Assembly (NCBI RefSeq): GCF_023954305.1
Contig: NZ_JAMLIG010000001.1
Location: forward strand, 1,674,001-1,738,000
Length of the DNA stretch: 64,000 bases
Direction of reading: 5' to 3'
Source of the DNA: Mesorhizobium sp.
Lineage (GTDB): Bacteria; Pseudomonadota; Alphaproteobacteria; Rhizobiales; Rhizobiaceae
The notes below the pieces were generated by a model. The model was not told the DNA's origin. It saw nothing but the letters and a program-made list of their open reading frames with translations, and made no database searches. Made by a program: the position numbers and the translations under genes. This document shows, in pieces, positions 16,672-25,479 of this stretch. How positions within the stretch are numbered: the stretch's first letter is position 1; each line of letters opens with the position of its first letter.

Positions 16672-17508
16672 ATGCATATTGAAACGAGACAGGCGATCGA
16701 TCCGCGGGCGGCCGCGACCTACGGTACCGAGCAGCTTCGAGGGGAGTTCCTGATCCAGAACCTCTTCGTGCGGGGCGAGGTGAGGCTGACCTATTCGCAT
16801 CTTGACCGCCTGATCGTCGGCGGGGCGATGCCCACCGGCGCCATGTTGAAGCTCGAGCCGGTCAAACCCACCGGCACGCCCTCCTTCCTCGACCGGCGCG
16901 AGCTCGTCGCGGTCAATGTCGGCGGCAAGGGCACGATCTCGGCTGGAAACGAAAGCCACGCGCTCGGCCATCGCGACATGCTCTATCTCGGCATGGGCGC
17001 TGGCGACGTGTCCTTTGCCAGCGACGACGTGGCGGACCCGGCCAAGTTCTATCTGCTCAGCGCGCCGGCGCACCATGCCTATCCTTCGCGCCTCGTCCGA
17101 ATCGGCGAGGCGAACCGACTGGACCTCGGTTCGCAGGCGACGTCTAACGAGCGCTCGATCTACCAGTTCATCCATCCCGACGTGCTCAAGACCTGCCAAC
17201 TCGTCGTCGGCATGACGGTCCTGGCGCCGGGTTCGGTCTGGAACACGATGCCCTGCCATGTGCACGACCGGCGCTCGGAGGCCTATCTCTACTTCGACCT
17301 GAACGAAGACGCGCGCGTCTTCCACTTCATGGGCGAGCCGACCGAGACGCGCCACCTCGTCGTCAAGAACGAAGAGGCGATCCTGTCGCCCGGCTGGTCG
17401 ATCCACTCCGGCGCCGGCACGTCGAACTACGCCTTCATCTGGGCGATGGCCGGGGATAATGTCGACTACAAGGATGTCGACATGGTCGCGATGGGAGATT
17501 TGAGATGA
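16672..17508 (+). CDS. kduI: 5-dehydro-4-deoxy-D-glucuronate isomerase
   Basis: ATG at 16672 gives 278 residues, the usual KduI length. The cupin metal ligands are visible as CHVHDRRSEAYLYF (two His and a Glu) and the later His in WSIHSGAGTSNY. The N-terminus (RGEFLIQNLFVRGEVRLTYSHLDRLIVGGA) is typical. It isomerises 5-keto-4-deoxyuronate, released by pectate or other uronate lyases, to 2,5-diketo-3-deoxygluconate. The next gene, overlapping by 4 bp, encodes KduD for the following reduction, so the pair forms a standard unsaturated-uronate pathway. Confidence 0.96.
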   Translation: MHIETRQAIDPRAAATYGTEQLRGEFLIQNLFVRGEVRLTYSHLDRLIVGGAMPTGAMLKLEPVKPTGTPSFLDRRELVAVNVGGKGTISAGNESHALGHRDMLYLGMGAGDVSFASDDVADPAKFYLLSAPAHHAYPSRLVRIGEANRLDLGSQATSNERSIYQFIHPDVLKTCQLVVGMTVLAPGSVWNTMPCHVHDRRSEAYLYFDLNEDARVFHFMGEPTETRHLVVKNEEAILSPGWSIHSGAGTSNYAFIWAMAGDNVDYKDVDMVAMGDLR

Positions 17509-18263
17509 GCAACCCCTTCAGCCTCGAAGGCCGCCGTGCCATGGTTACCGGCGCCAACACCGGCATCGGCCAGGGCATCGCTCTCTCGCTCGCCGCCGCC
17601 GGCGCCGAAGTCCTTGCCGTCGGCCGCTCGTCGATGGCCGAGACGGAGGATCTGATCCGCGCGGCCGGTGGCAAGGTGAAAGCGGTCGCGGCGGACCTCG
17701 GCAAAACCGCGACGGTCGCGCCCATGTTCGACGCGGCGTGGAAGGATCACGGGCCGATCGACATCCTCGTCAACAATGCCGGCATCATCCGCCGCGCCGC
17801 GGCGATCGATTTCACCGAGGCCGACTGGGACGACGTTCTCGACATCAATCTGAAGAGCGTCTTCCTGCTCAGCCAGGCCTTTGCCCGGCAGGTCTTCGCC
17901 GCCGGTCGCACCGGCAAGATCGTCAACATCGCCTCGCTGCTGTCGTTCCAGGGTGGCATCCGCATCGCCTCCTATACCGCCGCGAAGAGCGGTCTCGCCG
18001 GCCTCACCCGCATCCTGGCCAACGAGTGGGCGGCGAAGGGCATCAACGTCAACGCCATAGCCCCCGGCTACATCGTCACCAACAATACGGAGGCGTTGCG
18101 CAACGATCCGGAGCGCTCCGTCGATATCCTCAAGCGCATACCGGCGGGCCGCTGGGGCAATGCGGAGGACATCGGCGGTACCGCCGTCTACCTCGCCAGC
18201 GACGCGGCGAACTATGTTCACGGCGCGATCCTGCCGGTCGACGGCGGCTGGCTGGCGCGATAG
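17505..18263 (+). CDS. kduD: 2-dehydro-3-deoxy-D-gluconate 5-dehydrogenase
   Basis: The 252-residue SDR has TGANTGIGQGIALSLAAAGA, NNAGIIRRA and the catalytic Tyr157/Lys161 in ASYTAAKSG. GYIVTNNTEALRNDPERS and RWGNAEDIGGTAVYLAS are typical of KduD. It reduces 2,5-diketo-3-deoxygluconate to 2-keto-3-deoxygluconate. ATGA overlap with kduI secures the functional pairing. KDG kinase and KDPG aldolase are not seen here and should lie elsewhere. Confidence 0.94.
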   Translation: MSNPFSLEGRRAMVTGANTGIGQGIALSLAAAGAEVLAVGRSSMAETEDLIRAAGGKVKAVAADLGKTATVAPMFDAAWKDHGPIDILVNNAGIIRRAAAIDFTEADWDDVLDINLKSVFLLSQAFARQVFAAGRTGKIVNIASLLSFQGGIRIASYTAAKSGLAGLTRILANEWAAKGINVNAIAPGYIVTNNTEALRNDPERSVDILKRIPAGRWGNAEDIGGTAVYLASDAANYVHGAILPVDGGWLAR

Positions 18264-18272
18264 GAGGGGTCG

Positions 18273-18614
18273 ATGACCGCCAGCCCGAACGTCGTGCGCC
18301 CCTCCGAAGCCGACTGGACGCCGACGGAGCCCGGCGTGAAGCGGCGGCTCCTCACCTGGAACGACCAGCTGATGATGGTCGAGGTCGCCTTCGAGGAAGG
18401 TGCGGTCGGCAAGCTGCATCGGCACCCGCACATCCAGTCGACCTATGTCGCCAAAGGCCGTTTCGAGGTGACGATCTCGGGCATCACGGAAACCCTCGAC
18501 AAGGGCCAGAGCTTCATCGTGCCGACCAACGAGTGGCACGGCTGCCGTGCGCTGGAGGCCGGACTGCTCATCGACACGTTCACGCCGATGCGGGCCGAAT
18601 TCCTGGAAAACTGA
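18273..18614 (+). CDS. kdgF: KdgF-like cupin, unsaturated uronate linearisation
   Basis: The 113-residue protein is a single cupin domain. Metal-binding residues are seen in GKLHRHPHIQSTYVAKGRFEVT (His, His, Gln) and PTNEWHGC (His). The length and sequence match KdgF, which converts the cyclic 4,5-unsaturated monouronate to its linear ketonised form, the substrate of KduI. It lies 9 bp after kduD in the same operon. Small cupins are easily confused, so neighbourhood carries part of the weight. Confidence 0.85.
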   Translation: MTASPNVVRPSEADWTPTEPGVKRRLLTWNDQLMMVEVAFEEGAVGKLHRHPHIQSTYVAKGRFEVTISGITETLDKGQSFIVPTNEWHGCRALEAGLLIDTFTPMRAEFLEN

Positions 18615-18735
18615 CGCGTGTCGCGCGTTTCTGCATGGTTTGCATGCATCATGTTGCGTTGACGGAACGACGCACCCCCGTCCATCATTCTTCCAAGCTC
18701 GCAAAGAGCACCCACAGAACCCAAGGGAAGAAGCG

Positions 18736-20163
18736 ATGTCGCATGCTGAAATCGGATTGATCGGCCTCGGCGTGATGGGCTCCAACCTCGCGCTCAACAT
18801 CGCCGAGAAAGGTCATCCGATCGCGGTCTACAACCGCACGGCATCTCGCACCGGCCTGTTCTTCGAGAACGCCGAAGAACTGCGCGAGAACATCATCCCC
18901 TGCACGTCGCTGAAGGACCTCGTCGCCGCGATCCGTCCGCCGAGGCCGATCATCATCATGGTGCAGGCCGGAAAGGCGGTCGACGAGCAGATCGCCGGGC
19001 TGCGCAATCTGCTCTCGCCGGGCGACATCGTCATCGACGCCGGCAACGCCAATTTCCGCGACACGATGCGACGCTTTTCCGAGCTGGAAGGTTCCGGCAT
19101 CGAGTTCCTCGGCGTCGGCGTCTCCGGCGGCGAAGAAGGTGCGCGCCATGGCCCGTCGATCATGGTCGGCGGGGCGAAGGACTCCTGGAATCGCGTCGAG
19201 GGCGTCATGACCGCGATCGCCGCGCGGTTCAAGGGCGAGCCCTGCGCCGCCTGGCTCGGTTCGGATGGCGCCGGCCATTTCGTCAAGACGCTGCACAACG
19301 GCATCGAATATGCCGACATGCAGATGATCGCCGAGGTCTATGGCGTGCTGCGCGACGGGCTCGGCATGCCGGCACAGGAGATCGGCAAGGTCTTCGCACG
19401 CTGGAACGGAGGACCGCTCAATTCCTATCTGATCGAGATCACCGCTGCGGTACTCGCCGCCGATGACCCCCGGACCGGCAGGCCTATGCCGGACGTGATC
19501 GTCGACAGCGCCGGACAGAAGGGCACGGGGCGCTGGGCCGTCATCGAGGCGCAGATGATGGGCATTCCCGCCACCGGCATCGAGGCGGCGGTCGCGGCGC
19601 GCAGCTTGTCGGCGATGAAGGCGGAGCGCGAAGCCGCCGAGCTCGCCTATGGTTCGCCGTTGAGGCCGATCGATCCGGCGGACCGCGACGGTCTTCTCGC
19701 CGATCTCGAGCAGGCGCTTTTCGCGGCCAAGATAGGCGCCTATGCGCAGGGGTTTGCGGTGATGCGCGCCGCCTCGCAGGAGTTCGGCTGGGACCTGCCG
19801 ATGGCGACCGTGGCGCGCATCTGGCGCGCCGGCTGCATCATCCGCTCGCAGTTCCTCGATACGATCGCGTCGGCCTTCGAAGCCAAACCGGATCTCGCTA
19901 ATCTCCTCGTCTCGCCGGCCTTCGTTTCGATGGTCGCGAAGGCTGAGCCGTCGCTTCGGCGGGTGGTGGCGACCGCCGCGACGCATGGTCTGGCGGTGCC
20001 GGCGATCTCGTCGGCGCTGGCCTATTTCGATGCCTATCGGCTGGGCCGCGGGACCGCCAACCTGATCCAGGCGCAGCGCGACTTCTTCGGCGCGCACGGC
20101 TTCGAGCGGATCGACGCCATCGGCGCCCATCATGGCCCCTGGGGCGGCCACATGGCAGGCTGA
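18736..20163 (+). CDS. gnd: 6-phosphogluconate dehydrogenase (decarboxylating)
   Basis: ATG at 18736 follows AAGGGAAG and gives 475 residues, the length of the long decarboxylating enzyme. GLGVMGSNLALNIAEKG and YNRT form the NADP site. The catalytic lysine lies in HFVKTLHNGIEYADMQ. DSAGQKGTGRWAV and the C-terminal AHHGPWGGHMAG are family signatures. It turns 6-phosphogluconate into ribulose 5-phosphate and CO2. Finding it inside a uronate cluster is less usual than with zwf; a 120-bp gap before it may hold its own promoter. It could serve gluconate-type intermediates from the cluster. Confidence 0.94.
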   Translation: MSHAEIGLIGLGVMGSNLALNIAEKGHPIAVYNRTASRTGLFFENAEELRENIIPCTSLKDLVAAIRPPRPIIIMVQAGKAVDEQIAGLRNLLSPGDIVIDAGNANFRDTMRRFSELEGSGIEFLGVGVSGGEEGARHGPSIMVGGAKDSWNRVEGVMTAIAARFKGEPCAAWLGSDGAGHFVKTLHNGIEYADMQMIAEVYGVLRDGLGMPAQEIGKVFARWNGGPLNSYLIEITAAVLAADDPRTGRPMPDVIVDSAGQKGTGRWAVIEAQMMGIPATGIEAAVAARSLSAMKAEREAAELAYGSPLRPIDPADRDGLLADLEQALFAAKIGAYAQGFAVMRAASQEFGWDLPMATVARIWRAGCIIRSQFLDTIASAFEAKPDLANLLVSPAFVSMVAKAEPSLRRVVATAATHGLAVPAISSALAYFDAYRLGRGTANLIQAQRDFFGAHGFERIDAIGAHHGPWGGHMAG

Positions 20164-20187
20164 TCTTCACGGATTTCTGAATCCAAA

Positions 20188-20199
20188 ACTTCCATACAA
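20188..20199. promoter_or_regulatory. ACTTCCATAC motif shared with the uxaC control region
   Basis: The 99 bp between gnd and the aldo/keto reductase contain ACTTCCATAC at 20188-20197 running into CATACAA at 20193-20199. The same ten bases occur at 11472-11481 upstream of uxaC, and CATACAA occurs at 11431-11437. It may be a shared GntR half-site; two copies are weak evidence. Confidence 0.35.
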
Positions 20200-20262
20200 G
20201 CTTCCGCGCGGCTACAAGTGGCGACGCCGCACGCGGCTGGATGCATGAAGAAGGAGACGCCG

Positions 20263-21309
20263 ATGGGCTGGCAGCCAGCGGACAACCGCTACGAGACGAT
20301 GACCTACAACCGCTGTGGCCAGTCCGGCCTCAAGCTGCCGGCACTGTCGCTGGGGCTTTGGCACAATTTCGGTGACGACACGCCGCACGCAACCAAGCTC
20401 GCGATCGTGCGCAAGGCTTTCGATCTCGGCATCACCCATTTCGACCTCGCCAACAATTACGGACCGCCGCCCGGCTCGGCCGAGCTCGCCTTCGGCGAGC
20501 TGCTGCGCACCGATCTCGCCGGCTATCGCGACGAGCTGATCATCTCGACCAAGGCCGGCTACGGCATGTGGCCCGGGCCGTATGGCGAATGGGGAAGCCG
20601 AAAATACCTGCTCGCCTCGCTCGACCAGAGCCTGAAGCGGATGGGGCTCGACTATGTCGACATCTTCTATTCGCACCGCTTCGATCCCGACACGCCGCTG
20701 GAAGAAACGATGGGCGCGCTCGACCATGCGGTGCGCTCCGGCAAGGCGCTCTATGTCGGCATCTCGTCCTACAATTCGCAGCGCACCCGCGAGGCCGCCA
20801 CCATCCTGCGCGAGATGGGCACGCCCTTCATCATCCACCAGCCGAGCTACTCGATGATCAACCGCTGGGTCGAGGAAGACGGCCTGCTCGACACGCTGGA
20901 TGGGCTGGGCATCGGCTCGATCGTGTTCTCGCCGCTGGCGCAGGGCATGCTCACGAATAAGTATCTCAAGGGCATTCCCGAGGGCAGCCGCGCCACGCAG
21001 GGCAAGTCGCTCCGGCAGGATTTCCTGAACGACCGGACGTTGGACAACATCCGCGCGCTCGATGCAATTGCCAGGCGCCGCGGTCAGACGCTGGCACAGA
21101 TGGCGATCGCCTGGGTGCTGCGCGGCAACCGCGTGACGACGGCGCTGATCGGAGCGAGCCGTCCGGAACAGGTCGAGGATTGCGTCGCCGCGCTGAAGAA
21201 CCGCGATTTCACGGCGGAGGAGCTGGCAGAGATCGATTCGCACGCAAAGGACGCGGACATCAACCTCTGGGCGGCGTCGGCCGAACGCAAGGGGCCGGCG
21301 AGGAAGTGA
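20263..21309 (+). CDS. Aldo/keto reductase, YghZ/L-glyceraldehyde 3-phosphate reductase-like
   Basis: ATG at 20263, with AAGGAG 9 bases upstream, gives 348 residues. The protein matches E. coli YghZ closely from memory, for example LPALSLGLWHNFG, FDLGITHFDLANNYGPPPGS, ISTKAGYGMWPGPYG and SLKRMGLDYVDIFYSHR. These blocks hold the AKR tetrad: Asp of FDLAN, Tyr of NNYG, Lys of STKAG and His of YSHR. YghZ reduces L-glyceraldehyde 3-phosphate and methylglyoxal with NADPH. Its role beside the uronate and xylosidase genes may be reduction of an aldose-type intermediate, which is inference. Confidence 0.9.
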   Translation: MGWQPADNRYETMTYNRCGQSGLKLPALSLGLWHNFGDDTPHATKLAIVRKAFDLGITHFDLANNYGPPPGSAELAFGELLRTDLAGYRDELIISTKAGYGMWPGPYGEWGSRKYLLASLDQSLKRMGLDYVDIFYSHRFDPDTPLEETMGALDHAVRSGKALYVGISSYNSQRTREAATILREMGTPFIIHQPSYSMINRWVEEDGLLDTLDGLGIGSIVFSPLAQGMLTNKYLKGIPEGSRATQGKSLRQDFLNDRTLDNIRALDAIARRRGQTLAQMAIAWVLRGNRVTTALIGASRPEQVEDCVAALKNRDFTAEELAEIDSHAKDADINLWAASAERKGPARK

Positions 21310-21369
21310 TGGCCGGGTGAGGGGGCGTTCGCCAACATTTGGAATGGGGTTTTGGGAGGAGCCGCACGT

Positions 21370-22989
21370 ATGACAAAGATCCGCAACCCCATCCTGCGCG
21401 GCTTCAACGCCGATCCGTCGATCTGCCGGGTCGGCCGCGACTATTATATCGCGACCTCGACCTTCGAATGGTATCCGGGCGTCCAGATCCACCACTCGAC
21501 GGACCTCGCCAACTGGCGGCTCGTCAAGCGGCCGCTCGACCGCGCGAGCCAGCTCGACATGCGCGGCAATCCCGACTCCGGCGGCATCTGGGCGCCGTGC
21601 CTGTCCTATGCCGACGGCCTGTTCTGGCTGGTCTATACCGACGTGAAGCGGCTGGAGGGCAACTTCAAGGACGCGCACAACTATATCGTCACGGCGCCCG
21701 CGATCGAAGGCCCCTGGTCCGACCCGGTCTATGTTAATTCCTCCGGCTTCGACCCGTCGCTGTTCCATGACGACGACGGCAGGAAGTGGTTCGTCAACAT
21801 GCAGTGGAACCACATCTCGCACGGCGTCGGCGGCAGCCCGAAACATCCGTCTTTCGACGGCATCCTGCTGCAGGAATACGATGCGAAGGCGCAAACGCTC
21901 GTCGGGCCGATCCGCAACATCTTCCCCGGCTCGCCGCATGGGCTGGTCGAGGCGCCGCATCTCTACAAGCGCGGCGGCTGGTACTATCTCACCACGGCCG
22001 AAGGCGGCACTGGCTACGGCCACGCCGTGACCATGGCGCGCTCGCGCGACATCGGCGGGCCGTACGAGCTGCACCCGCTCGTCCACCCGATCACCTCCAA
22101 GGACGCGCCCGACGCGCCGCTGCAGCGCGCCGGCCATGGCCAGATCGTCGAGACGCCGGACGGCGAGGTCTATCACACGCACCTCACCGGTCGGCCGCTG
22201 CCGGGCATCCGCCGCTCGCCGCTCGGCCGCGAGACCGGCATCCAGAAATGCGAATGGCGCGACGACGGCTGGCTCTATCTTGCGCATGGCGGCCAGGTGC
22301 CGGCGCTGGAGGTCGAGGCGCCGAAGGGCAGTGCGGGCAGCAAGGCGGACAAGTCCGTCTCGATCCGCCACGACTTTGTCGGAGGCACGCTGCCGCTCGA
22401 CTTCCAATGGCTGCGCACGCCGGCGCCGGAGCGCATCTTTGCGCTGCCGGGCAAAGGGCTGCGCCTGTTCGGCCGCGAGTCGATCGGAAGCTGGTTCGAG
22501 CAGGCTCTGGTCGCGCGTCGGCAGGAGCACTTTTCCTACCGCGCCGAGACCTCGCTCGCGTTCGATCCGGACACATACCAGCAGGCGGCCGGGCTGGTCA
22601 GCTATTACAACCGCCATAAGTTCCACTTCCTGGCGGTGACGCGCACGCCCAGGGCTGGCCGCGCGCTGATGATCATGTCCTGCCTCGGCGACTGGCAGAA
22701 CGGCAAGCTGACCTTCGGCCTCGACGAGCCGATCGCGCTGCCGGCGGAGGGCGCGGTCGGTTTGCGCGCCGATGTCGACGGCGCCTCCTTGCGCTTCTCC
22801 TACTCGACCGGCGGCGAATGGCTCCGGGTCGGTCCGGAGCTCGACCAGTCGCTGATCTCAGACGAAGGCGGCCGCGGCGAGCACGGCTCCTTCACCGGCG
22901 CCTTCGTCGGCATGGCGGCCTTCGACACGTCGGGACGGGCACGGCCGGCGGACTTCGGCTATTTTCTCTACGAGGGAACCGGCGACTAG
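21370..22989 (+). CDS. Glycoside hydrolase family 43 beta-xylosidase/arabinofuranosidase
   Basis: ATG at 21370 follows GGGAGGAG and gives 539 residues. The five-bladed GH43 domain starts with the catalytic base Asp15 in GFNADPSICR, then the pKa-modulating Asp in GFDPSLFHDDDG, and the acid Glu in HGLVEAPHLYKRGG. A C-terminal beta-sandwich domain (from about residue 330) completes the XynB (subfamily 11-like) layout. There is no signal peptide, so it should act in the cytoplasm on imported xylo-oligosaccharides. Its stop codon shares the CTAG tetranucleotide with the stop of convergent hutU. Confidence 0.93.
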   Translation: MTKIRNPILRGFNADPSICRVGRDYYIATSTFEWYPGVQIHHSTDLANWRLVKRPLDRASQLDMRGNPDSGGIWAPCLSYADGLFWLVYTDVKRLEGNFKDAHNYIVTAPAIEGPWSDPVYVNSSGFDPSLFHDDDGRKWFVNMQWNHISHGVGGSPKHPSFDGILLQEYDAKAQTLVGPIRNIFPGSPHGLVEAPHLYKRGGWYYLTTAEGGTGYGHAVTMARSRDIGGPYELHPLVHPITSKDAPDAPLQRAGHGQIVETPDGEVYHTHLTGRPLPGIRRSPLGRETGIQKCEWRDDGWLYLAHGGQVPALEVEAPKGSAGSKADKSVSIRHDFVGGTLPLDFQWLRTPAPERIFALPGKGLRLFGRESIGSWFEQALVARRQEHFSYRAETSLAFDPDTYQQAAGLVSYYNRHKFHFLAVTRTPRAGRALMIMSCLGDWQNGKLTFGLDEPIALPAEGAVGLRADVDGASLRFSYSTGGEWLRVGPELDQSLISDEGGRGEHGSFTGAFVGMAAFDTSGRARPADFGYFLYEGTGD

Positions 22990-24662
22990 TTGCCCAGGAT
23001 GCCGGGCAGCCTCAGTCCCTTTTCCCTGGCGCAGTCGAGCGCGATGTCGTAGCCGGCGTCGGCGTGGCGCATGACGCCGGTGGCCGGGTCGTTCCACAGC
23101 ACGCGCTCCAGCCGCCGCGCGGCATCGGCCGTGCCGTCGGCGCAGATCACCATGCCGGAATGCTGCGAATAGCCCATGCCGACGCCGCCGCCGTGATGCA
23201 GCGACACCCAGGTCGCGCCCGACGCGGTGTTCAAGAGCGCGTTGAGCAGCGGCCAGTCGGACACGGCGTCGGACCCGTCCTTCATCGCCTCCGTCTCGCG
23301 GTTCGGCGAGGCGACGGAGCCGGAATCGAGATGGTCGCGGCCGATGACGACCGGCGCCTTGAGCTCGCCCTTGGCGACCATCTCGTTGAAGGCGAGCCCA
23401 AGCCGGTGGCGGTCGCCGAGCCCGACCCAGCAGATCCGCGCCGGCAGGCCCTGGAAGGCGATCCGCTCGCGCGCCATGTCGAGCCAGGTGTGCAGGTGCG
23501 TGTTGCCGGGTGTCAGCTCCTTCACCTTGGCGTCGGTCCTAAAAATGTCTTCGGGATCGCCCGACAACGCGGCCCAGCGGAACGGCCCGATGCCGCGGCA
23601 GAACAGCGGCCGTATGTAAGCCGGGACGAACCCGGGGAAGGCGAAGGCATTGTCGAACCCCTCGTCCTTGGCCACCTGGCGGATGTTGTTGCCGTAGTCG
23701 AGCGTCGGCACGCCGGCGTTCCAGAACGCCACCATCGCCTCGACATGCTCGCGCATCGAGGCGCGGGCGGCTTTCTCGACGGCCTTCGGGTCGCTCTCCC
23801 GCTTTTCGCGCCATTCCGCGACAGTCCAGCCCTTCGGCAGGTAGCCGTTGAGCGGGTCGTGCGCAGAGGTCTGGTCGGTCAGCATGTCGGGGCGGATCCC
23901 GCGCCGGTAGAGCTCCGGCACGATCTCGGCGGCGTTGCCGAGCAGGCCGACCGACTTCGCCTCGCCGGCCTTGGTCCAGCGGTCGATCATTTGAAGCGCT
24001 TCGTCGAGCGTGGTGGCCTTCTCGTCGACGTATCGGGTACGCAGACGGAAATCGATGCGGCTCTCGTCGCACTCGACGGCGAGGCAGCAGGCGCCGGCCA
24101 TGACGGCTGCCAGCGGCTGCGCGCCGCCCATGCCGCCGAGCCCGGCCGTCAGTATCCACTTACCTTTCAGGTTGCCGCCATAGTGCTGGCGACCGGCCTC
24201 GACGAAGGTCTCGTAGGTGCCCTGCACGATCCCTTGCGTGCCAATATAGATCCACGAGCCGGCAGTCATCTGGCCGTACATGGCCAGCCCCTTCTTATCC
24301 AGCTCGTTGAAATGGTCCCAGGTCGCCCAGTGCGGCACGAGGTTCGAATTGGCGATCAGCACGCGCGGGGCGTCCTTGTGGGTGCGGAACACGCCGACCG
24401 GCTTGCCCGACTGGACGAGCAGCGTCTCCTCCTCGGTCAGCGTCTTCAGCGTTGCGACGATGGAATCGAAATCCGCCCAGGTCCGAGCCGCCCGGCCGAT
24501 GCCGCCATAGACCACCAGCTCGTTGGGGTTTTCCGCGACGCCCGGATCGAGATTGTTCATCAGCATGCGCATCGGCGCCTCGGTCATCCAGCTCTTCGCC
24601 GTGATGTCGGGTCCGATGGGCGAACGGATCTCGCGGATGTTGTGGCGGGGATTGGCGGTCAT
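22986..24662 (-). CDS. hutU: Urocanate hydratase
   Basis: ATG at 24662 overlaps the hutG stop as ATGA and gives 558 residues, the standard length. The start NPRHNIREIRSPIG, KSWMTEAPMRMLMNNLDP, the tightly bound NAD region LTAGLGGMGGAQPLA, and SGDPEDIFRTDAKVKEL are HutU signatures. It converts urocanate to imidazolone propionate, step two of histidine breakdown. It is the last gene of the minus-strand hutI-hutH-hutG-hutU series. Its stop (22986-22988) interlocks with the GH43 stop, leaving no intergenic room for a terminator. Confidence 0.97.
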   Translation of the reverse strand: MTANPRHNIREIRSPIGPDITAKSWMTEAPMRMLMNNLDPGVAENPNELVVYGGIGRAARTWADFDSIVATLKTLTEEETLLVQSGKPVGVFRTHKDAPRVLIANSNLVPHWATWDHFNELDKKGLAMYGQMTAGSWIYIGTQGIVQGTYETFVEAGRQHYGGNLKGKWILTAGLGGMGGAQPLAAVMAGACCLAVECDESRIDFRLRTRYVDEKATTLDEALQMIDRWTKAGEAKSVGLLGNAAEIVPELYRRGIRPDMLTDQTSAHDPLNGYLPKGWTVAEWREKRESDPKAVEKAARASMREHVEAMVAFWNAGVPTLDYGNNIRQVAKDEGFDNAFAFPGFVPAYIRPLFCRGIGPFRWAALSGDPEDIFRTDAKVKELTPGNTHLHTWLDMARERIAFQGLPARICWVGLGDRHRLGLAFNEMVAKGELKAPVVIGRDHLDSGSVASPNRETEAMKDGSDAVSDWPLLNALLNTASGATWVSLHHGGGVGMGYSQHSGMVICADGTADAARRLERVLWNDPATGVMRHADAGYDIALDCAREKGLRLPGILGN

Positions 24663-25471
24663 GGGCGGCGTCCTTTCGCAAGGGCTTTCGCGATCTCCTC
24701 GATCGCGGTCAGGATATCTTTGAGAATGGGACGCAGCCGGCGGGCCTTGTCGGCATCGAGATCGAAGGGGAGCTCCTCGGCGGCGAGATGCGTGATCTGC
24801 GCTAGTTCCATCTGGATGGCGTGAACGCCGGTTTCCGGTCGGCCATAGCGCCGCGTCGTCCAGCCGCCGCGGAAGCGGCCGTTGAGGACGGATGTGTAGC
24901 CGTTGGCCCGGCCACTGATGTCGGCCACGGCGCGTTCGATCTCGGCTGCGCAAGTGCGACCATTGTCGGTGCCGATGTTGAAATCCGGCAGGATGCCGTC
25001 GAACAGGAACGGGCAGCGCGAGCGGATCGAGTGGCAGTCGTAGACGACAGCTATCCCATGCCGCGCTTTCACGCGTGCGATCTCGGCCTCGAGTGCTGCG
25101 TGATAGGGCCGGTGGAACCTTTCCAGCCGCTCGGCGACGTCGGCGGCGGTCGGCTGTTGCCCCTCCTTCCAGAGCGGCTGGTCGTCGAAATCGGTCGTCG
25201 GCACAAGGCCCGTCGTGTTCTGGCCGGGATAGAGGCTCTGGCCGGAAGGATCGCGGTTGGCGTCGATGACGTAGCGGTGGAACGTCGCCCGCACCGTCGT
25301 CGCATCTGGCAGCAGGCCGGCATAGAGCTCGTGGACGTGCCAGTCGGTGTCGCGGAGTTTTCGGCCTTCGTCATTGAGCCGGGCGGCAATGTCGGCCGGC
25401 ACCTCGGTCCCGGTGTGCGGGAAGGCGAGGATGAGGGGGGAGGCGCCGGGGCGGAGTTCGAAGGGGGTCAT
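24659..25471 (-). CDS. hutG: N-formylglutamate deformylase
   Basis: ATG at 25471 gives 270 residues. The N-formylglutamate amidohydrolase fold is shown by LILAFPHTGTEVP, RDTDWHVHELY, YVIDANRDPSGQSLYPGQNTTGL and the metal or active residues in VVYDCHSIRS. It hydrolyses N-formyl-L-glutamate to glutamate and formate, the last step of the five-step pathway, and therefore pairs with hutF rather than with a formiminoglutamase. It overlaps hutU by 4 bp. Upstream is a 178-bp gap filled by an inverted-repeat element. Confidence 0.95.
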   Translation of the reverse strand: MTPFELRPGASPLILAFPHTGTEVPADIAARLNDEGRKLRDTDWHVHELYAGLLPDATTVRATFHRYVIDANRDPSGQSLYPGQNTTGLVPTTDFDDQPLWKEGQQPTAADVAERLERFHRPYHAALEAEIARVKARHGIAVVYDCHSIRSRCPFLFDGILPDFNIGTDNGRTCAAEIERAVADISGRANGYTSVLNGRFRGGWTTRRYGRPETGVHAIQMELAQITHLAAEELPFDLDADKARRLRPILKDILTAIEEIAKALAKGRRP

Positions 25472-25479
25472 CGAAGCGT

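Noticed and set aside
20212..22626. 804-codon minus-strand open frame
   Set aside because: It is antisense to the YghZ-like and GH43 genes, has an arginine-rich composition and no family motif. High GC makes such shadows common.
22818..24824. 668-codon plus-strand open frame
   Set aside because: It lies antisense to hutU, whose frame carries strong family signatures.
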